The notes: generated from the sequence alone by a model not told the origin. DNA of 64,000 nucleotides from Epiperipatus broadwayi (GCA_028023455.1 JAQFVV010000113.1:494001-558000); one strand, 5' to 3'. Shown: positions 34,101 through 46,899, numbered from the stretch's first letter. Translations and numbers: made by a program.

Positions 34101-34295
34101 ATGGAGGTTGACAGAGGACCTGGATTGATTCTATCTTTGAAAGAGTGGAATAAAATTAATGTCAAATCTAAAAAGAATGTGCAAATAGATAGGGCAAATA
34201 TAGTGGCAACAGATGCAAATGAAAACAATAGAAATTTGTGGAAAAGTTTTTGTTCCACTGAAAGTAAATCAAAAAGTCTTACCTCTGCTTATTAG
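34101..34295 (+). pseudogene. Gypsy aspartic protease remnant
   Basis: The frame opens MEVDRGPGLILSLKEWNKIN, matching the start of Ty3/gypsy retropepsins, in which the active-site triad reads D-T/S-G. Here it is D-R-G, so the catalytic motif is damaged. The rest of the 64 codons has little recognisable structure. Confidence 0.65.
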
Positions 34296-34349
34296 AAAGA
34301 CATTATTCCACTGCTTGGCTGAAACTAGTTCTGTCCATTACAAATCTGT

Positions 34350-36240
34350 TTTAAAATAATTAAGAAAGACAAATTAGAAACAAAAGTTAGAACTATGTTT
34401 CCTCAGCTGTTTAAACATGAAATAGCTAAATTAAAAATGTGACAAGAAAACATGGAATTAGCTAAACACAGGCAATCTGCAGTGTGTATGCTCTGAAGTC
34501 AAAAATTGAAGAAACAATAGAAAATAAAGTAAAAGAAAGTTATCACCTGTGGAAGACCCATGACAGGCTACTCCTGTGGTAAGATTCATAACAGTGGATG
34601 GTAATATTATAATGTTCTGAAGACTATCAAGTTACTGCAAATAAACATATAAATAAACATGCTTAACCCATGCCAAGTGTGCAGAAAGTGTTAGCATTTT
34701 TACAGAAAGCCTTATTCCTTGCAAAGATAGATTTAAAGTCCTCATTCCATCAAATCCTAGTTACAAAGAAATCAAAATTGTTGTTATTATGTACACATGT
34801 TGGTCTGTTTAAATGCAATAAATGGTACTTATGTAGTTTGTCTATGAAAAAACTTGCTACCCAATCTATTTCAAATTAACCATTTTCAGGACCTCAGGAA
34901 CTTCCAACACATGGTATAAACAATATGGCTGACCCTCAATATTTATGTTTTTTTTTATTTATTAAAATGATAAAGAAACATTTAAGTCCAAAATGTTGTA
35001 ATTAAATTTTATTTTAAAGTAAAAGCAGTAAATAAAACAAAACATGATTAAGCAAACAAACAATGTTTTGGAGCCTTCTAACCATGTTCCTACCATTGCG
35101 CCTCCACACATAAAATGTAATATCAGCCCCATATCACATACTTTTCAGGTAGGCACTATGCTGCAATTTTGAAATAGTCCACTGCATCCTGTTCTGTCTA
35201 TGAAAGATTTCAAATTGTAATCATATTTTCAAAAACGATAAGACAAAAATGTTAATGAATGTCAACCAAAAAATAACATTACTTTTAACCAGGTGTTAAC
35301 ATTTATTTTTCGACCATCTGTAGCTTGTTATCTTTAAAAATATTAACAAATGTATTGTAAATTAAATATTAATTTTAAAAAATGTGAATATATTTTTTAA
35401 TAAATTCCATTCATAACATAATGTCCAAATGTTAACACGAGGTAAACAGATAATACATGGTTAAAATTAAAACACATGGTTAAAATTAATGTTAAATTTT
35501 TGGTCAAAATTCTTTACATGGTTTTTTTAACATTTCTATTTTGCCATATCATTTTTGAAAATATGATTAAAATTTGGAATCTATCATTGACAGAACAAGA
35601 TGCAGTGGATTATTTGCAAAATTGTAGGATAATGCCCACCTGAGAACAATGGGATAAAGCCATGATATTACACTTTATGTGCAAATGGAGATGCAATTGC
35701 AGTGTCATGTGTTCTAAGGCTCTATTTATTTAAAAAGGAACATGGTTAGATGGCTCCAAAACAGTTTGCTTAATCATGTTTTATTTTCTTTACTGCATTT
35801 ACATTAAAAAAGTTTTAAATTACAACCATTTGGACTTTTCTGTTTATTATTTTAATAAATAAAAAAAATGTAAATATCGAATACAATACCTTAGATTCAG
35901 CCATATTGTTTATATCATGTGTTGAAAGTCCTTGAGCCCTGAAAATTGAAAATTTAACATAAAACAGGTGGTAAGCTTTTCAGCAACACCCAATAAATTA
36001 CCTTATGAAATAAATGGCAACAAACAACTTTCAAATAAAGTGGGCATGTTATTACAAACAATAAATGGAGTTATTCCTTATTTAGACAGTATAGTACTTA
36101 CTGCCTAGTTGAAAGGAGGGCTGAAAAATGAGTTATGGAAGTGTACTCGATGCTAAATAAAATGGGAAATAGATTAAATGCTGTCAAGTGCACTTAGACA
36201 AATTCGGAAATAAAATTTTTGGGACATATGATAAATAAGG
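34350..36240 (+). pseudogene. Gypsy reverse transcriptase, split by a foldback element
   Basis: The first half lies at 34550-34876: a degraded TPVVRFITVDG segment, then PSVQKVLAFLQKALFLAKID and LKSSFHQI, which holds the first catalytic Asp (AKIDL). It ends at a region like FGLSMKKLATQS. After the insertion at 34882-35946 it resumes near 36064 with GVIPYLDSIVLTA, where the YLDD box has become YLDS, and continues to a FLGHM-type segment near 36217 with the sequence broken into several frames. The loss of a catalytic Asp and multiple stops make it dead. Confidence 0.75.
34882..35946. mobile_element. 1065-bp foldback element inside gypsy RT
   Basis: The left end ATTTTCAGGaCCTCAGGAAC and the inverted right end ATTTTCAGGGCTCAAGGACT continue as arms through CAACACATGrTATAAACAAT and ATGGCTGA, GTCCAAAtGTTGTAAT, AACATGATTAAGCAAAC, GGAGCCwTCTAACCATGTTC and further, to about 35330 on the left and 35500 on the right. 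Nearly the whole element is therefore one long imperfect hairpin with a small AT-rich centre. There is no coding. A possible, imperfect target duplication is AAATTAAC (34873-34880) against AAATTTAAC (35951-35959). Confidence 0.75.
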
Positions 36241-36780
36241 ATGGAAAATACCTCCAACTCTGAGAAAGTGAGAGCCATAAAAGAAGTCATCACTCCAATG
36301 TATGTAAAAAATATACAAGCTTTTCTGGAACTGTTGAATTTCTAGGAAAGATTTAACAGGAAAATACAATGTATTAAGACTGTTATACGAGTTATTGCAT
36401 AAAGGAAAACGCAGGAAATAAACTTGATGAGCATAAAATAGCAATCTAGAAAACCAATGATTCATTGATGTCAGAGTAACTCTTAGTGCATTATCATAGT
36501 GATCTGTAGGTGACCATTACTAGACACTTGGAACTGGAGATGTTAGTTTGCACAAGTATAGTGAAGGTGAATGTCTAATTACATGTCTACACAACTTTAT
36601 CATTGAAAAAAATTAATCCATTAGTTAAGGAAACTCTGGCTATAATATTTGCCATAAAAATATCATCAAGACATATATGGATCATAATCCTAAGTACACA
36701 TGTTGAATGCAATAGATATCTAAATATGTCAAAGGCCACTCAATGGACAGAGATCCTAGATAAAGGAAGCTAAAGAATCA
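36241..36780 (+). pseudogene. Gypsy RNase H remnant
   Basis: Traces of the connection and RNase H domains: EFLGK near 36338, then LVKETLAIIFAIK near 36620-36660, which corresponds to the KELLAIVFA-type helix. Catalytic acidic positions cannot be traced with confidence. Frame breaks are frequent. Confidence 0.6.
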
Positions 36781-36989
36781 GATTCAAAATGTCGACTAAG
36801 TTTTGTTGCTATGGCAATTTGGAATGTTCATCCATTTATCAATCTGTAATGGCTGTACTCTGATGATTAGTCAAGTACACATATCAACAAAAGAACAAAA
36901 GCAAGCATTAAAGTTGTTACATAATGAATATCCTGAAGTAGTGCAGATGATGATGGTCAAACATTCATATGGGTGATAACCTAAAATAA

Positions 36990-37520
36990 CTGGTGAAATT
37001 GAATAGACAGTAAAACCTTGCCACGATTGCCAATCAGTGGCTCATTTACAGAAAAAAATATACAAACCATGGATAGCAGACAAGAAACTGGGAATGTATC
37101 CATATATATTATGGCAGGACCTTTAAACAAACATCTAAGATTGATAATAGTAAATTTTTACAGCAGATAGGCAAAGTATAAGCTTGACAAAACTACAAGT
37201 AATACATTTATTATAAAAGCCATACAGAAAGTATTTATCACTGATGGATATTCTGAGATCCTGATATCATATAATGGGACAAATTTCACTTACACAAATT
37301 TTAAAAACTACTTAATTGATAAAGACATTCATCAAAATTTTTACTGTAGCCTACCATACAGCTTCTAACAAACTTATGGAAAAGGCAATCCACAGTTTGA
37401 AATCTGCCTTGAGAAAAGCAACATATATGAATATGGAAGAAGCATTGATAGAAATCATATTCTACCAGCATTTAATCCCTAATGCAACAAATCAAAACAC
37501 ACCTGCAAAGTTTGTTTAGT
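36990..37520 (+). pseudogene. Gypsy integrase remnant
   Basis: KPWIADKKLGMYPYI near 37060 corresponds to the PWxRxHID start of the catalytic core, with HIYYGRTF in a second frame for the first Asp region. FITDGYSEILISYNGTNFT near 37230-37290 matches the second Asp segment, with the Asp of SDNG changed to Tyr. The C-terminal helix NKLMEKAIHSLKSALRKAT lies at 37367-37420 with a Glu in the expected position. The catalytic residues are broken. After 37520 only scattered C-terminal traces precede the polypurine tract. Confidence 0.7.
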
Positions 37521-38027
37521 AGAAAATGGCATTCTCATTTATCTAAGCTTTTACCTGTAAAAAAATAAAATGTGTTCTAGGGAACAAACATAGAATGCAA
37601 ACTTCACAGAACTTAGAGTTGGGGAAGCTATATAGGCTGGAGAAAACTTTTTTAAAAATGGATACCTGGCACCATCATTGAAAAGGAATCTGAAACCACG
37701 CGAGTAGTTAAATTTGAAAATAAATTGCATGTCAGAAGAGACACAAATCATTTGTATGAGCAATTCTCTGATAGGTTTATCATAATAAATAAAAAACCAT
37801 AGCAACCAATACTAACTCAGAATTTTTGACAAATGATGAACAAAAGTTTCTATTGAGCACAATGATGTATTGCCTGTTGAACAGAAAAGAGGAAATGAAG
37901 TTAAGCTGGATCAAAGATAATCACTTATCTAGATCTGAAGAACTGATCATGATGATTTTTATTCCTCAAAGTCAGAGAAATTGGGGAAACCCTTCCAGAT
38001 TATATTTTAGAGTGAGAGGAAGTCCAC

Positions 38028-38301
38028 TGATTTTACTATTTAAAATTGTGTGTAAATAAAGGTTTAATTAAACTATGTAAATTGTACTGACAGTACTGAT
38101 ATATTTTTATTCAGACAGATGACTCTAGGAAAACACTAAAAATAAATTATATAAATTAGCATAACTAATAAAAATAGTCCGAGTATGCAGCACTCAATTA
38201 CAATCAAGAGACGAAAACGGCTGTTGAGAATAAGACAATGCACATTTGAAAGGGAGAAAAGATAATGCTGAACAAAGATAGTTTTAGTTAATTGCTTACT
38301 G
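38028..38301 (+). repeat. Right LTR of the Ty3/gypsy element
   Basis: It pairs with 32628-32918 and follows the purine tract at 38009-38022. It ends near AATTGCTTACT. Confidence 0.7.
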
Positions 38302-40004
38302 CTAAATATAAACAAAATGGAGATACAAGCAAGAAGTTGTAAATTTCATGATGCTTCACCAACATTATTACTTCATTCACCCAATTTTCAGTATTCATTT
38401 TCATCACCATATTAATCATATCCACCGAAAATAATCTAACTTTGCCAAGAACACTACTCACTTGGCAAAGAGACTGCACTATACCAAAACTATATAGATT
38501 CTCAAATTATTCTAATCGAGAAAACAATTGAAAATGTAAATCTGCAAATAAGTTGACTGATGAAAAGCAAAAGAATATCCCAAAGACAAATGAAAAATAG
38601 TTATAAAGAAATGGCTTAATTTTTTTAAATTATATATGGGATTCCAGAGGAGATAATGTTCTGTCTTAGTTAAGCTCAACAATGGTATACTTACTTATTC
38701 ACACACACACACATTTAGCATATAAACTTTAACAAATATTAAACTGAATGACATTAATTTGATTAGATTAATAACAATACAAAATTCAAAGACACATAAT
38801 CAAGTTGTAAGATTGAAAATAAAAAGAACTTTTAGATAATAAAAAAACTAATTAATTATTTCTAAGAAAACAGCCTCAAAATAGAAAATAAAAATATTCT
38901 TGGTTAGAAGTACTCCAGAGAATTGGTAAAAAAGGAGATTACGCCGCGGCCCGGAAAGAGATCAGCCCATTAAGGTAGAAGAAACAGTAAAAAATGGCCT
39001 AATTAGGCCTTAATACATACTGACATCGCAAACCACAAATAGGATCTAGGGAAACTCTCAAGACTATTTCGAACTAACTATGTCATCAGACAGTACTGTA
39101 AAATTTATAGTACAAGCTAAATTTTGTATCAAATGTACACTTAATGAATTATTATTTAACCGTATAAATATAAATTTTATGGTAAACTAAGGTTTGTTAG
39201 CCTCTTATTGATTTACGATTCCCGTTCTTTTGAGGCACCGATTCCAGTTTGTTCAAGGAATCCGGACATAGCAGTTTCTAATTTAAATCATTACTAACAT
39301 TCAAGGCAATAGGTTGTCTTTCTTTTGGTGATCCTATTTAGATAATAAGCTGTTATATCTTAGCTTCATATAATTTTAAAATGTAAATGAAATAAATATT
39401 TACACTAAAAGACGTAGTTAGAATTATTATATTTATATAAATTTAATTTAATCCTATAATTTAAATGTTTCATACCATTTCTACCTTTCTTAAATCAATA
39501 TTCTTTTTTTTATATCAAAACTAACAAATAAATTTACAAAGAGTATTTATTGATAGTGTTTAAGAAAGGTGTAAATTAAAGTAGAAATCAATATAGTAAA
39601 AGGAAGATGAAAATTAATTTAAATGTTTATCAATAAAAGCAATAAGGTTAACTCACATTATTAAATTATCCTAAATAGATACAACAAATATTGTATGTGA
39701 CATTAAATATATGTAAAAGTTTATGAGAATCTGCAACAGTTAGTCTTTCATAAACTCGAAAATGTCCGATTTTCCCACAATTCTAAAATTGTTGCGTGGC
39801 GCTCTCTATCCGAATAGTGAAGATTTCATTAGAATGACAATCTTTATTCATTAACTAATAAAATAGTCCATTCAGTTTCTTTTTCAAAACTGTCTGTAAA
39901 AACTTTTGGTACTAGTCGATTAGCCACCGCACGCTAGACAAAAACGATTGAATATAACTTTTTTTCGACAGCCTTCTTTAGATATATATAAAAAAATTGT
40001 TTTT
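38302..40004. other. Intergenic stretch with CpG-richer patches
   Basis: 38940-38970 contains ACGCCGCGGCCCGG, and 39740-39960 has many CG dinucleotides (for example TTGCGTGGCGCTCTC), unlike neighbouring DNA. No gene, tRNA or matching repeat is recognised. A (CA)n run is at 38699-38711. Confidence 0.4.
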
Positions 40005-40575
40005 ATATATATCAATAGTTTAATTTTTAGCATACATTACAATCATTTTCTTAAGGAATATTCATTAACATGGATTGTAAATTAATAATTATCTGAAAAA
40101 ATAAAAATATGACAAAAAATGGAACAAAATGAAATGTATAAAATACAATAATTTGTATATATATATTCAAATGGTATGAATGTAGTATAAGAAAAAGATA
40201 TAGTAATTTTGCTATTAAAAAATGATATAAAACAATGCATTAGTAATTACAGATCTAACCGTTCTTTTTCAGTTCCATACATTTTTTTTCTCAAGTTATT
40301 TACAACTTGTCTCCAATAAATTTTGGATTTTAATCTAACAAAAAAACTAGCCGGTTTTAAAAGTGGTTTTAGCACAGTAAATCACATCTAAATATTGAGA
40401 GAAGTTGTAGAAAGGACCAATGAATATGAGTTGCCGTTACATTTTGAATTTGTGGGTTGTGAAGTTTATTTTATTTCTTCACCGATTAAAGCATTGGATC
40501 AAGATATAGACCCAAAATATTGTCATATTCTAAAGAGTATTTATCATAATACATTAGCCATGACTAAATTACATA

Positions 40576-41279
40576 GTTGTATTAAGGTTAAACCATCAAA
40601 TATCACATGATCACCTTGCATTAGATCCTAAGATCTAGGTGCAGTGCTCTCAGATCCAAGGCTCCTCACTGATGATAGCCACAAGCCAGAAACTAGTCTG
40701 GGGATATTGGATGAGTAGGCACTAGATAGGGATTTTATGAGCCTTCTGGCATCCATTGATTACTCTGTTTGGCACAGGGTGGCACTACTGTATGGGGAGT
40801 TTTGCCTTTGTTTACAACAAATTATGTGCTGGTATGGAGATGGTGATCATGTGATGTTTGATGGTTTAACACCAATCCTGCCTAATAGGATAGTGGTGGC
40901 TATGGTTGCTTAAGAGCCAAAGACACCAAAATGTATGGGTGCTGAATTGAGTTCAGACCCATATGACTATATAAGCTATTGAGCTTAGATTGAAGATATT
41001 AATAATGTTTTCAATTTCATTCTCATAGTTTTGTAGTAAAGTAGAGTTAAAAGGTGGCTGCTGGAGGGTTGCATTAGATCCTAAGATCTAGGTGCAGTGC
41101 TCTCAGATCCAAGGCTCCTCACTGATGATGGCCACAAGCCAGAAACAAGTCTGGGGATATTGGATGAGTAGGCACTAGATAGGGATTTTAGGCACAAGCC
41201 TTCTGGCATCCATTGATTACTCTGTTTGGCACAGGGTGGCACTACTGTATGGGGAGTTTTGCCTTTGTTGTATTAAGGT
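40576..41279 (+). mobile_element. Unfamiliar repeat, insertion 1 (core-body-core)
   Basis: GTTGTATTAAGGT at 40576-40588 and 41267-41279 flanks the insertion, a 13-base direct repeat that splits the LINE. The left end is TTAAACCATCAAATATCACA then TGATCACC. It is followed by a core of about 200 bp (40616-40815, beginning TTGCATTAGATCCTAAGATC). Next is a body that starts ATGGTGATCATGTGATGTTT-like at 40840 and includes CTATATAAGC near 40968 as a possible TATA box. Last is a second core (41069-41266) that is nearly identical to the first and shares its private variants. No protein coding is seen. The core-body-core layout with direct repeats recalls a miniature LTR element, though the flanking duplication is longer than LTR elements make. 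Confidence 0.65.
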
Positions 41280-41454
41280 GTGTGATAATTGTGACTCAAT
41301 ATCTCCAAAAAATTTTAAAACAAGTATTTTATGGACTAAATGAGAAGCTAAGAGATTAAAAGTAAATAGAAATTATTTAAGTCATATTTTGCAGATAATG
41401 TAATTGTTTTTTGCAAATAATGCTTCAGAAAATATTGGAAGAGTTATTAAATAA

Positions 41455-42012
41455 AAGTAAAATAAAAAGACATCACATGATTACTATTCTTTACACTTAC
41501 ACAAACAATTACACAGAGACAAAACTCCATATAGTAGCATCACTTAGTGCAAGCCAGAGTAATCAATGGATGCAGGAAGGTTTGTGCATAAAATCCCTAT
41601 CTAGTGTCACTCATCCAATATCCTCAGATTAGTTTTTAGCTTGTGGCTTTCATCAATGAGGAACCTTGGATCTGAGAACATTGTGCCTAGATCTTAGGAT
41701 CTAATGCAACCCTCCAGCAGCCAACTTTTGCTTTCAATCCAAAAGAAAACACAATAATGTTATAGTTAGCTAATAAGATGAAAGGTGATTGCTGGAGAGT
41801 TGTAATAGATCCTAAGATCTAGATGCAATGCTCTCAGATCCAAGGCTGCTCACTGATGAAAGCCACAACCTAGAAACTAATCTGGAGATATTGGAAGAGC
41901 AGACACTAGTTAGAGATTTTATGCACAAATCTTCTTGCATGCATTGATTATTCTGGCTTGTACTGAGTGATGCTACTGTATGGAGAGTTTTGCCTCTGTG
42001 TAAAAGTAATAG
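41455..42012. mobile_element. Unfamiliar repeat, insertion 2 (foldback form)
   Basis: Two cores of the same repeat face each other: minus at 41511-41730 and plus at 41783-42000, with about 50 bases between, so the insertion can fold into a long stem. The stem ends are ACAGAGaCAAAACTCCATA and its complement near 42000. The left outer end, AAAGACATCACATGATTAC (41466-41484), is the same terminal motif as in insertion 1. A direct repeat close to GTAAAAgTAA (about 41455 and 42001-42010) may be the target duplication, split across the LINE. It is non-coding. Confidence 0.6.
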
Positions 42013-44215
42013 GACTAAAGGCAAATGTTAAAATGACTAAAATAATGTTGAATTGATATGTAAAAAAAAGAATTATGATAATGGTGTATTAGAAGGTGTT
42101 AACAACTTCAAATATCATGGACAAATTATTAATACTGAAGGAAACATTATGAATGAAATTAATCATAAAATTAAATTTGGATGAAGTACTTTTGTTAAAA
42201 CAAACTTAATATTAAGTGAAAATACTTTTAAGTGCTTAAAATAGGTTTTTAATAAAAGTGTGTTATCAGTTCTTACTTATGAATCTGAGACTTAGGCATT
42301 TGACACAAGAGCAATACAAAGACTTTAGGCCAATCAACAGCATATGGAAAGATGTATGTTAGGAATAACAAAAAGAAATAGAAAATGAAATACTTGGGTA
42401 AGAGAGCAAACAGGTATTAGTGACATCATTGAAAGAATTAAGAAATCTGGATAGACATGTTGATAGGATGATAATAGAAGGACTGGATTCAAAGAAATGG
42501 TAAAAGGCTTAAAAAGAGACAACAAATGAGATGGACAGATTAAATAAGATTTGTGGGTTTGATTATGACAATTGAAGCTAAAAATCAAAGACACTGGATT
42601 AAATATGGAAAGACTTTCAGACTGCAACAAACTGTAATGGTTGAAAAGGTTGATTGTGATGATGATGAGAAAAAAAACTAATTTATGGTAAAAACATGTC
42701 ATTTCTTAATATATGTATTCAATATGCAATTTTGAAATTGCTTAATAAGCTATAATATATATAATATAGAGGAAATTTTGTAAAAATTAACTCAACATAA
42801 AAAGAAATTTTTAAAAGATATGAAATAATTTTTTTTATATTATATTAAAACTTTTATAGAAAGAAAAATTACTTTAGTCAAGTTTTTAAAAATGTGTAAA
42901 CATGAGTACTACAGTGGCATAATTAGAACTTTGTACTTGTAACACAAATTGTTTACATTCTCTCACAATATCTTGATTAATAGAAAGGAAAAATGCAGAT
43001 AGAATTAAAACTTTATATTTATCATCAGCACATACACTTATAATAATAGCTATAACAAGAAAATGGATGATTATATTTACAATTCATAATCGTGTAATCT
43101 GATAGCCTAATTTAGTTAATAGAACTTCTTAAATATTTTTTATTATCTTAAGTTTAGATAAAGAATCATTCAGAGCACGCTAGAATCATTTAACAGACAA
43201 AAAAGAATTAGAACTGGGCCAATGGGTTAAGCAACTATCTCACAGACTGAAATGGGATGGTTGCAAAAGCAAGACATACTTTTTTAAAAAAATAATTTTT
43301 GTTAACTTAAAATTATAAAAATATCTAAATAATATAAAATTAGAAACCACTTCAGATTATTTTTCATGGAAAAAATAATCCCTCCCCTTGTTTAAATTTG
43401 TAGGTGAAGTTTTCATTCATCCTTAAAATTTTCCAGAGTAATTAAAGAATATATTGTTTTAGCTTAGCTATGAAATAAAATATTTCTTAATGTAATCTCA
43501 GTAAGACAAAATTCACAAATGGTAAAATGAATCAAGTTCTTCAAATGTTATTAAACAACAAAACTAAAACATGTTATTGCTACTACTTCACCAAGATCAA
43601 TTTTCCACCAAAATTGGGAAAAAAACATCTCCTTGGTCTGGTCCTAATGTTACAAAGAAACACTAATGCTGTTTTTTAATTTGTTCTCTTTTAAAAAATC
43701 AAAATAATTGAGAATTCCTGAAAGTATCTTAAATTTTTAGAATTTGTTGCAAAACAGTTTGTGATTCACAATCAATGGAATAAGTGTTTTGATATTGAAT
43801 GTGATCTTAACCATTTGTTATTTCTTTTATTATTATTAAAAAGTAAGAGTATTATTATACTTTTGTATTACTGGAATTTTTTATTGATAACTATATAACA
43901 TAATAAACATCAAAATAAACTATATAAACATGTCGTCTTTTAAACAATTATAAAATATTATTTGCAAGTTCAACTAAATTAGAGTAAAACAATTACTTTC
44001 ATGGTGATCTTCCTTTTAGAAAACAATTACTTTCATAGTTAAAAATGTTAAATTAAAAATATATTTGCTATTTTTAAAATATGACATTTAAATTAAAATA
44101 AGTAATTATTTTCATTATATCTACAAATAAATTTATGAAGTTAAATTGATTTTTTAAAATTAATTTCATGCTAAGTAAAATATAATAAAAAAGAGGAAAA
44201 CTGTATAAATGAATA

Positions 44216-46890
44216 ACTATGAAAATGATTCTATGGAATATAGATTGAAAGAAACCAGGATAATATAAAAACTTTAATTTTGATCATCTACAATAAATTT
44301 TATATTTTCAATGAAGCTAGAATAATATGCCTGTATTACTATAGCAACTTCAGTTATATACTATTCCAAAAAATATAAATAAACAACAACAAATAATACT
44401 AAAATTTGTAAGTGTAATAAATTTTACCATGACAGAAGAAAACTTTATTTTGGCATGTTCTTATTAAATTTAACACTCTTAAGTGGCATTGTTTATTAAT
44501 TACATTGAAAAAACCCTTTTTTCTCATTTCCTTCTCCGAAACTTTCATATTGAATAGTATTATCTTTAAGAAAATGATTTCTCTACCTAAAACTTGAAAT
44601 GCTATAATATTTAAAAGTAATCATAAAGTATTTTTAAGTAATAAAATATAAGTTATTAATTTAACTGTAAACGGAAAAAAATAAGTTAAAATATTTCTGT
44701 AAACATTCTGAAAATGTAAAATTTCTACAAGTTTAGCTGAATTAAAATCAATAACTCCAAAGCCATTCAGTTATAAGTAGGATCTCAAAATCAATGCTGA
44801 CATAAAAATGTCAACACAACTAAAGAAGGTGTCTGCTGATAATGAGGCTACATAATGTTTCTATGAAAGAAAAAAAAGAGCTACATTAAGTTTTTAAAGA
44901 AGTAAAAAAATATGGGAAAAAGAATATCTAGAACAAGTTTGCTATTTTATTTTTTAAAACAATTATGATAAATGATAAGGTTTTTTTTTTTTTTGAGTGA
45001 ATAAAATTACACACACAATATATATATAAATGGACTCTTTGAATTTTTTTATTAATAATTTCATTATTATTTATTCTAAAATTTTGTTTGTACTATAAAG
45101 TTAATTTCTATATGCATAAAAAAGCATGTCTTATATATGTTTGTGTGTTAAAAATACTGCACATCAAATGACAATGCAGTACACAGTATGCATGGTATTA
45201 TAACAAAATGCATAAACAAAAGCATGGGCTGCTACTTGTTACATGAAAGACATGCAGATAGCTTGCAACAAATCATAATAGATACCATGTCTCATTGTAT
45301 ACTGTTGCAAAAAGAGAGTGAGATAGTTTATTAGAATGTATGTATTAATTTGTATATAAACGTGGACATTACATATTTATTTTGTATGTATTTATAATTT
45401 ATTCTTGTTGATAAAGTTATTATTTTTGATAGATACTATAAATAAATAATCAAAACATTGGAATTTTAATTATTATTTGCATATATTGATCCAATGATTA
45501 ACCTCATGCTTTAAAAAATATATTTATTTAAATATTTTTTATAAATTAATATAGAAATTTAAAGTTTGTGAAAAAATTTATAAAATTATATAATAAGATA
45601 AATTAAATGAATTCATAAACAAGCCCATACTGCAAGGGTAAAAAACAAATTGAAAATATAACTGATTGGCAACTAAATATTAACCTCAACTTTTTTCACA
45701 CCATTCTGTATTTTCTAGATGTAAAAAAATGTTATCTAGGGTTCTCAATTCCTTATTATACTATTTTAAGTTAGACCTAATCTTTTATTCCTTTGTGCCT
45801 TGTTCCAAGAAGAGTAAAAAATTGAATCAAGATTGCACTAGAAATTTACATGTAAAAGGTAATTTTAAATGCAATTTTTAAATATTATTGTGACCCCAAA
45901 AATTCTATTAAGATTAACTCTAACAGGAGCAAAAATGTTTTCCACAACGTGATGTTTTAATATTACTTATAAATATAATAACAGCCAAAAATATTTTTAT
46001 CAAACAAAATGTTTATAAAAATATTTACACTCTATAATCTCTCAATATCAAATTATGTATTGCAAGAAAGCTTTTCCCGAAAAAACTATATCCCAAATAA
46101 TAAATAATTAAGAAGCTATGAAACCATTTGCTATAATAAAACCCAAATATTTTAGTATTTTGTATATTTTATTCTATAAACTTATTATACTTAAATTTAT
46201 TTTGTTTTATTTGCATACTTTTGCTTTCAGACTTGTGACTTTTTAATTAATACATGTTTTTTTAACATTTATCATTTTAACTAAATAAAAAGCAGACTTT
46301 TGTAATAAGCCAATAGGATATCACACGACTTATTATTTGTCATTTATTGGTGGCATACTTAATATACTGCAGGGCAATGGTCTCTCAATAAAAATTGTGA
46401 AAACCGAAGGCTATAGTCATTACAAATGCTATTAGTGAAAATGTAAATGTTTTTTTCTTTTCCTTATCTAGAAAACGATAGCTAGATATTCATTTACTGA
46501 CCAATTTTGAATAGTACAATAGATTGGCTTATGGCCAGCTATCAGAGAAACAATTTCTAAATTACTTTAAAATAATTTTATTTAGAGGTTATACACATGG
46601 TTGACAAATGTATTATTTCTGCCTCATGATATTTTTCTAAATAATTTTAAAGACAACATTTTTAATACTCATCTCAAATTTAATCAGCCAGACTTAAAAG
46701 GATGTTATTCAATGATTTTTTAAAGCAATCAAGTCTACAATATTGGTAATGGAAATAGAAGTTGTAATTTTATTTATAATTTACATTAAATACTTATATA
46801 TCTTTAAAAAAATGGATTCTGTAAAATCAATTTTATATTTGTAAACAAATTCTTGCCTGTTCATTTCTAAATAAATAAAGTAAAGTTTCA
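44216..46890. other. AT-rich stretch without recognisable genes
   Basis: No coding, RNA or repeat features I can support beyond short A/T runs and a TA/CA patch at 45010-45030. Confidence 0.4.
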
Positions 46891-46899
46891 ACACTTAAA

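Larger units (their letters stand above)
32628..38301 (+). mobile_element. Decayed Ty3/gypsy retrotransposon with both LTRs
   Basis: Direct repeats at about 32628-32918 and 38028-38301 (shared AAAATTGTGTGTAAATAAAG and ACTGACAGTACTG, then AGATAATGCTGAA-like and AATTGCTTAC) enclose gag, protease, RT, RNase H and integrase remnants in the usual Ty3/gypsy order. A purine-rich tract, AGAGTGAGAGGAAG (38009-38022), directly precedes the right LTR, as a polypurine tract should. A TTGGTAACCCCAC at 33330 resembles a tRNA primer site but lies some 400 bases past the visible LTR end. The LTRs differ a lot, so the insertion is old. A 1065-bp foldback sits within the RT. Confidence 0.8.
40290..42675 (+). 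pseudogene. RTE-type LINE (family A) in right duplicated block
   Basis: Same LINE segment as 7270-8482, interrupted twice. 40395-40588 reads REVVERTNEYELPLHFEFVG and SIYHNTLAMTKLHSCIK. The LINE resumes at 41268 (VCDNCDSISPKNF) through a SHILQIM region near 41380. It breaks again and resumes at about 42003 with LKANVKMTKIMLN and a degraded C-terminus. It ends near 42650 with a GATGATGATGAG tail. Many stops; no active frame. Confidence 0.7.
40005..44215 (+). repeat. Duplicated block, right copy (partner 6050-10095)
   Basis: Same order of flank, family-A LINE and 3' flank as the left copy, without the family-B LINE but with two insertions of another repeat (40589-41266 and about 41465-42002). 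The 3' flank carries a further small unmatched piece at about 43600-43780. The boundary with unrelated sequence is close to 40005 on the left and 44215 on the right. Confidence 0.7.

Noticed and set aside
33856-34258. Phe/Leu/Ser-rich minus-strand frames
   Set aside because: They lie antisense to the gypsy gag-protease region and reflect complement of Lys/Glu-rich coding.
42334-42702. 122-codon minus-strand frame, Ser/Leu/His-rich
   Set aside because: It is antisense to the C-terminal part of the family-A LINE, which is the real coding strand here.
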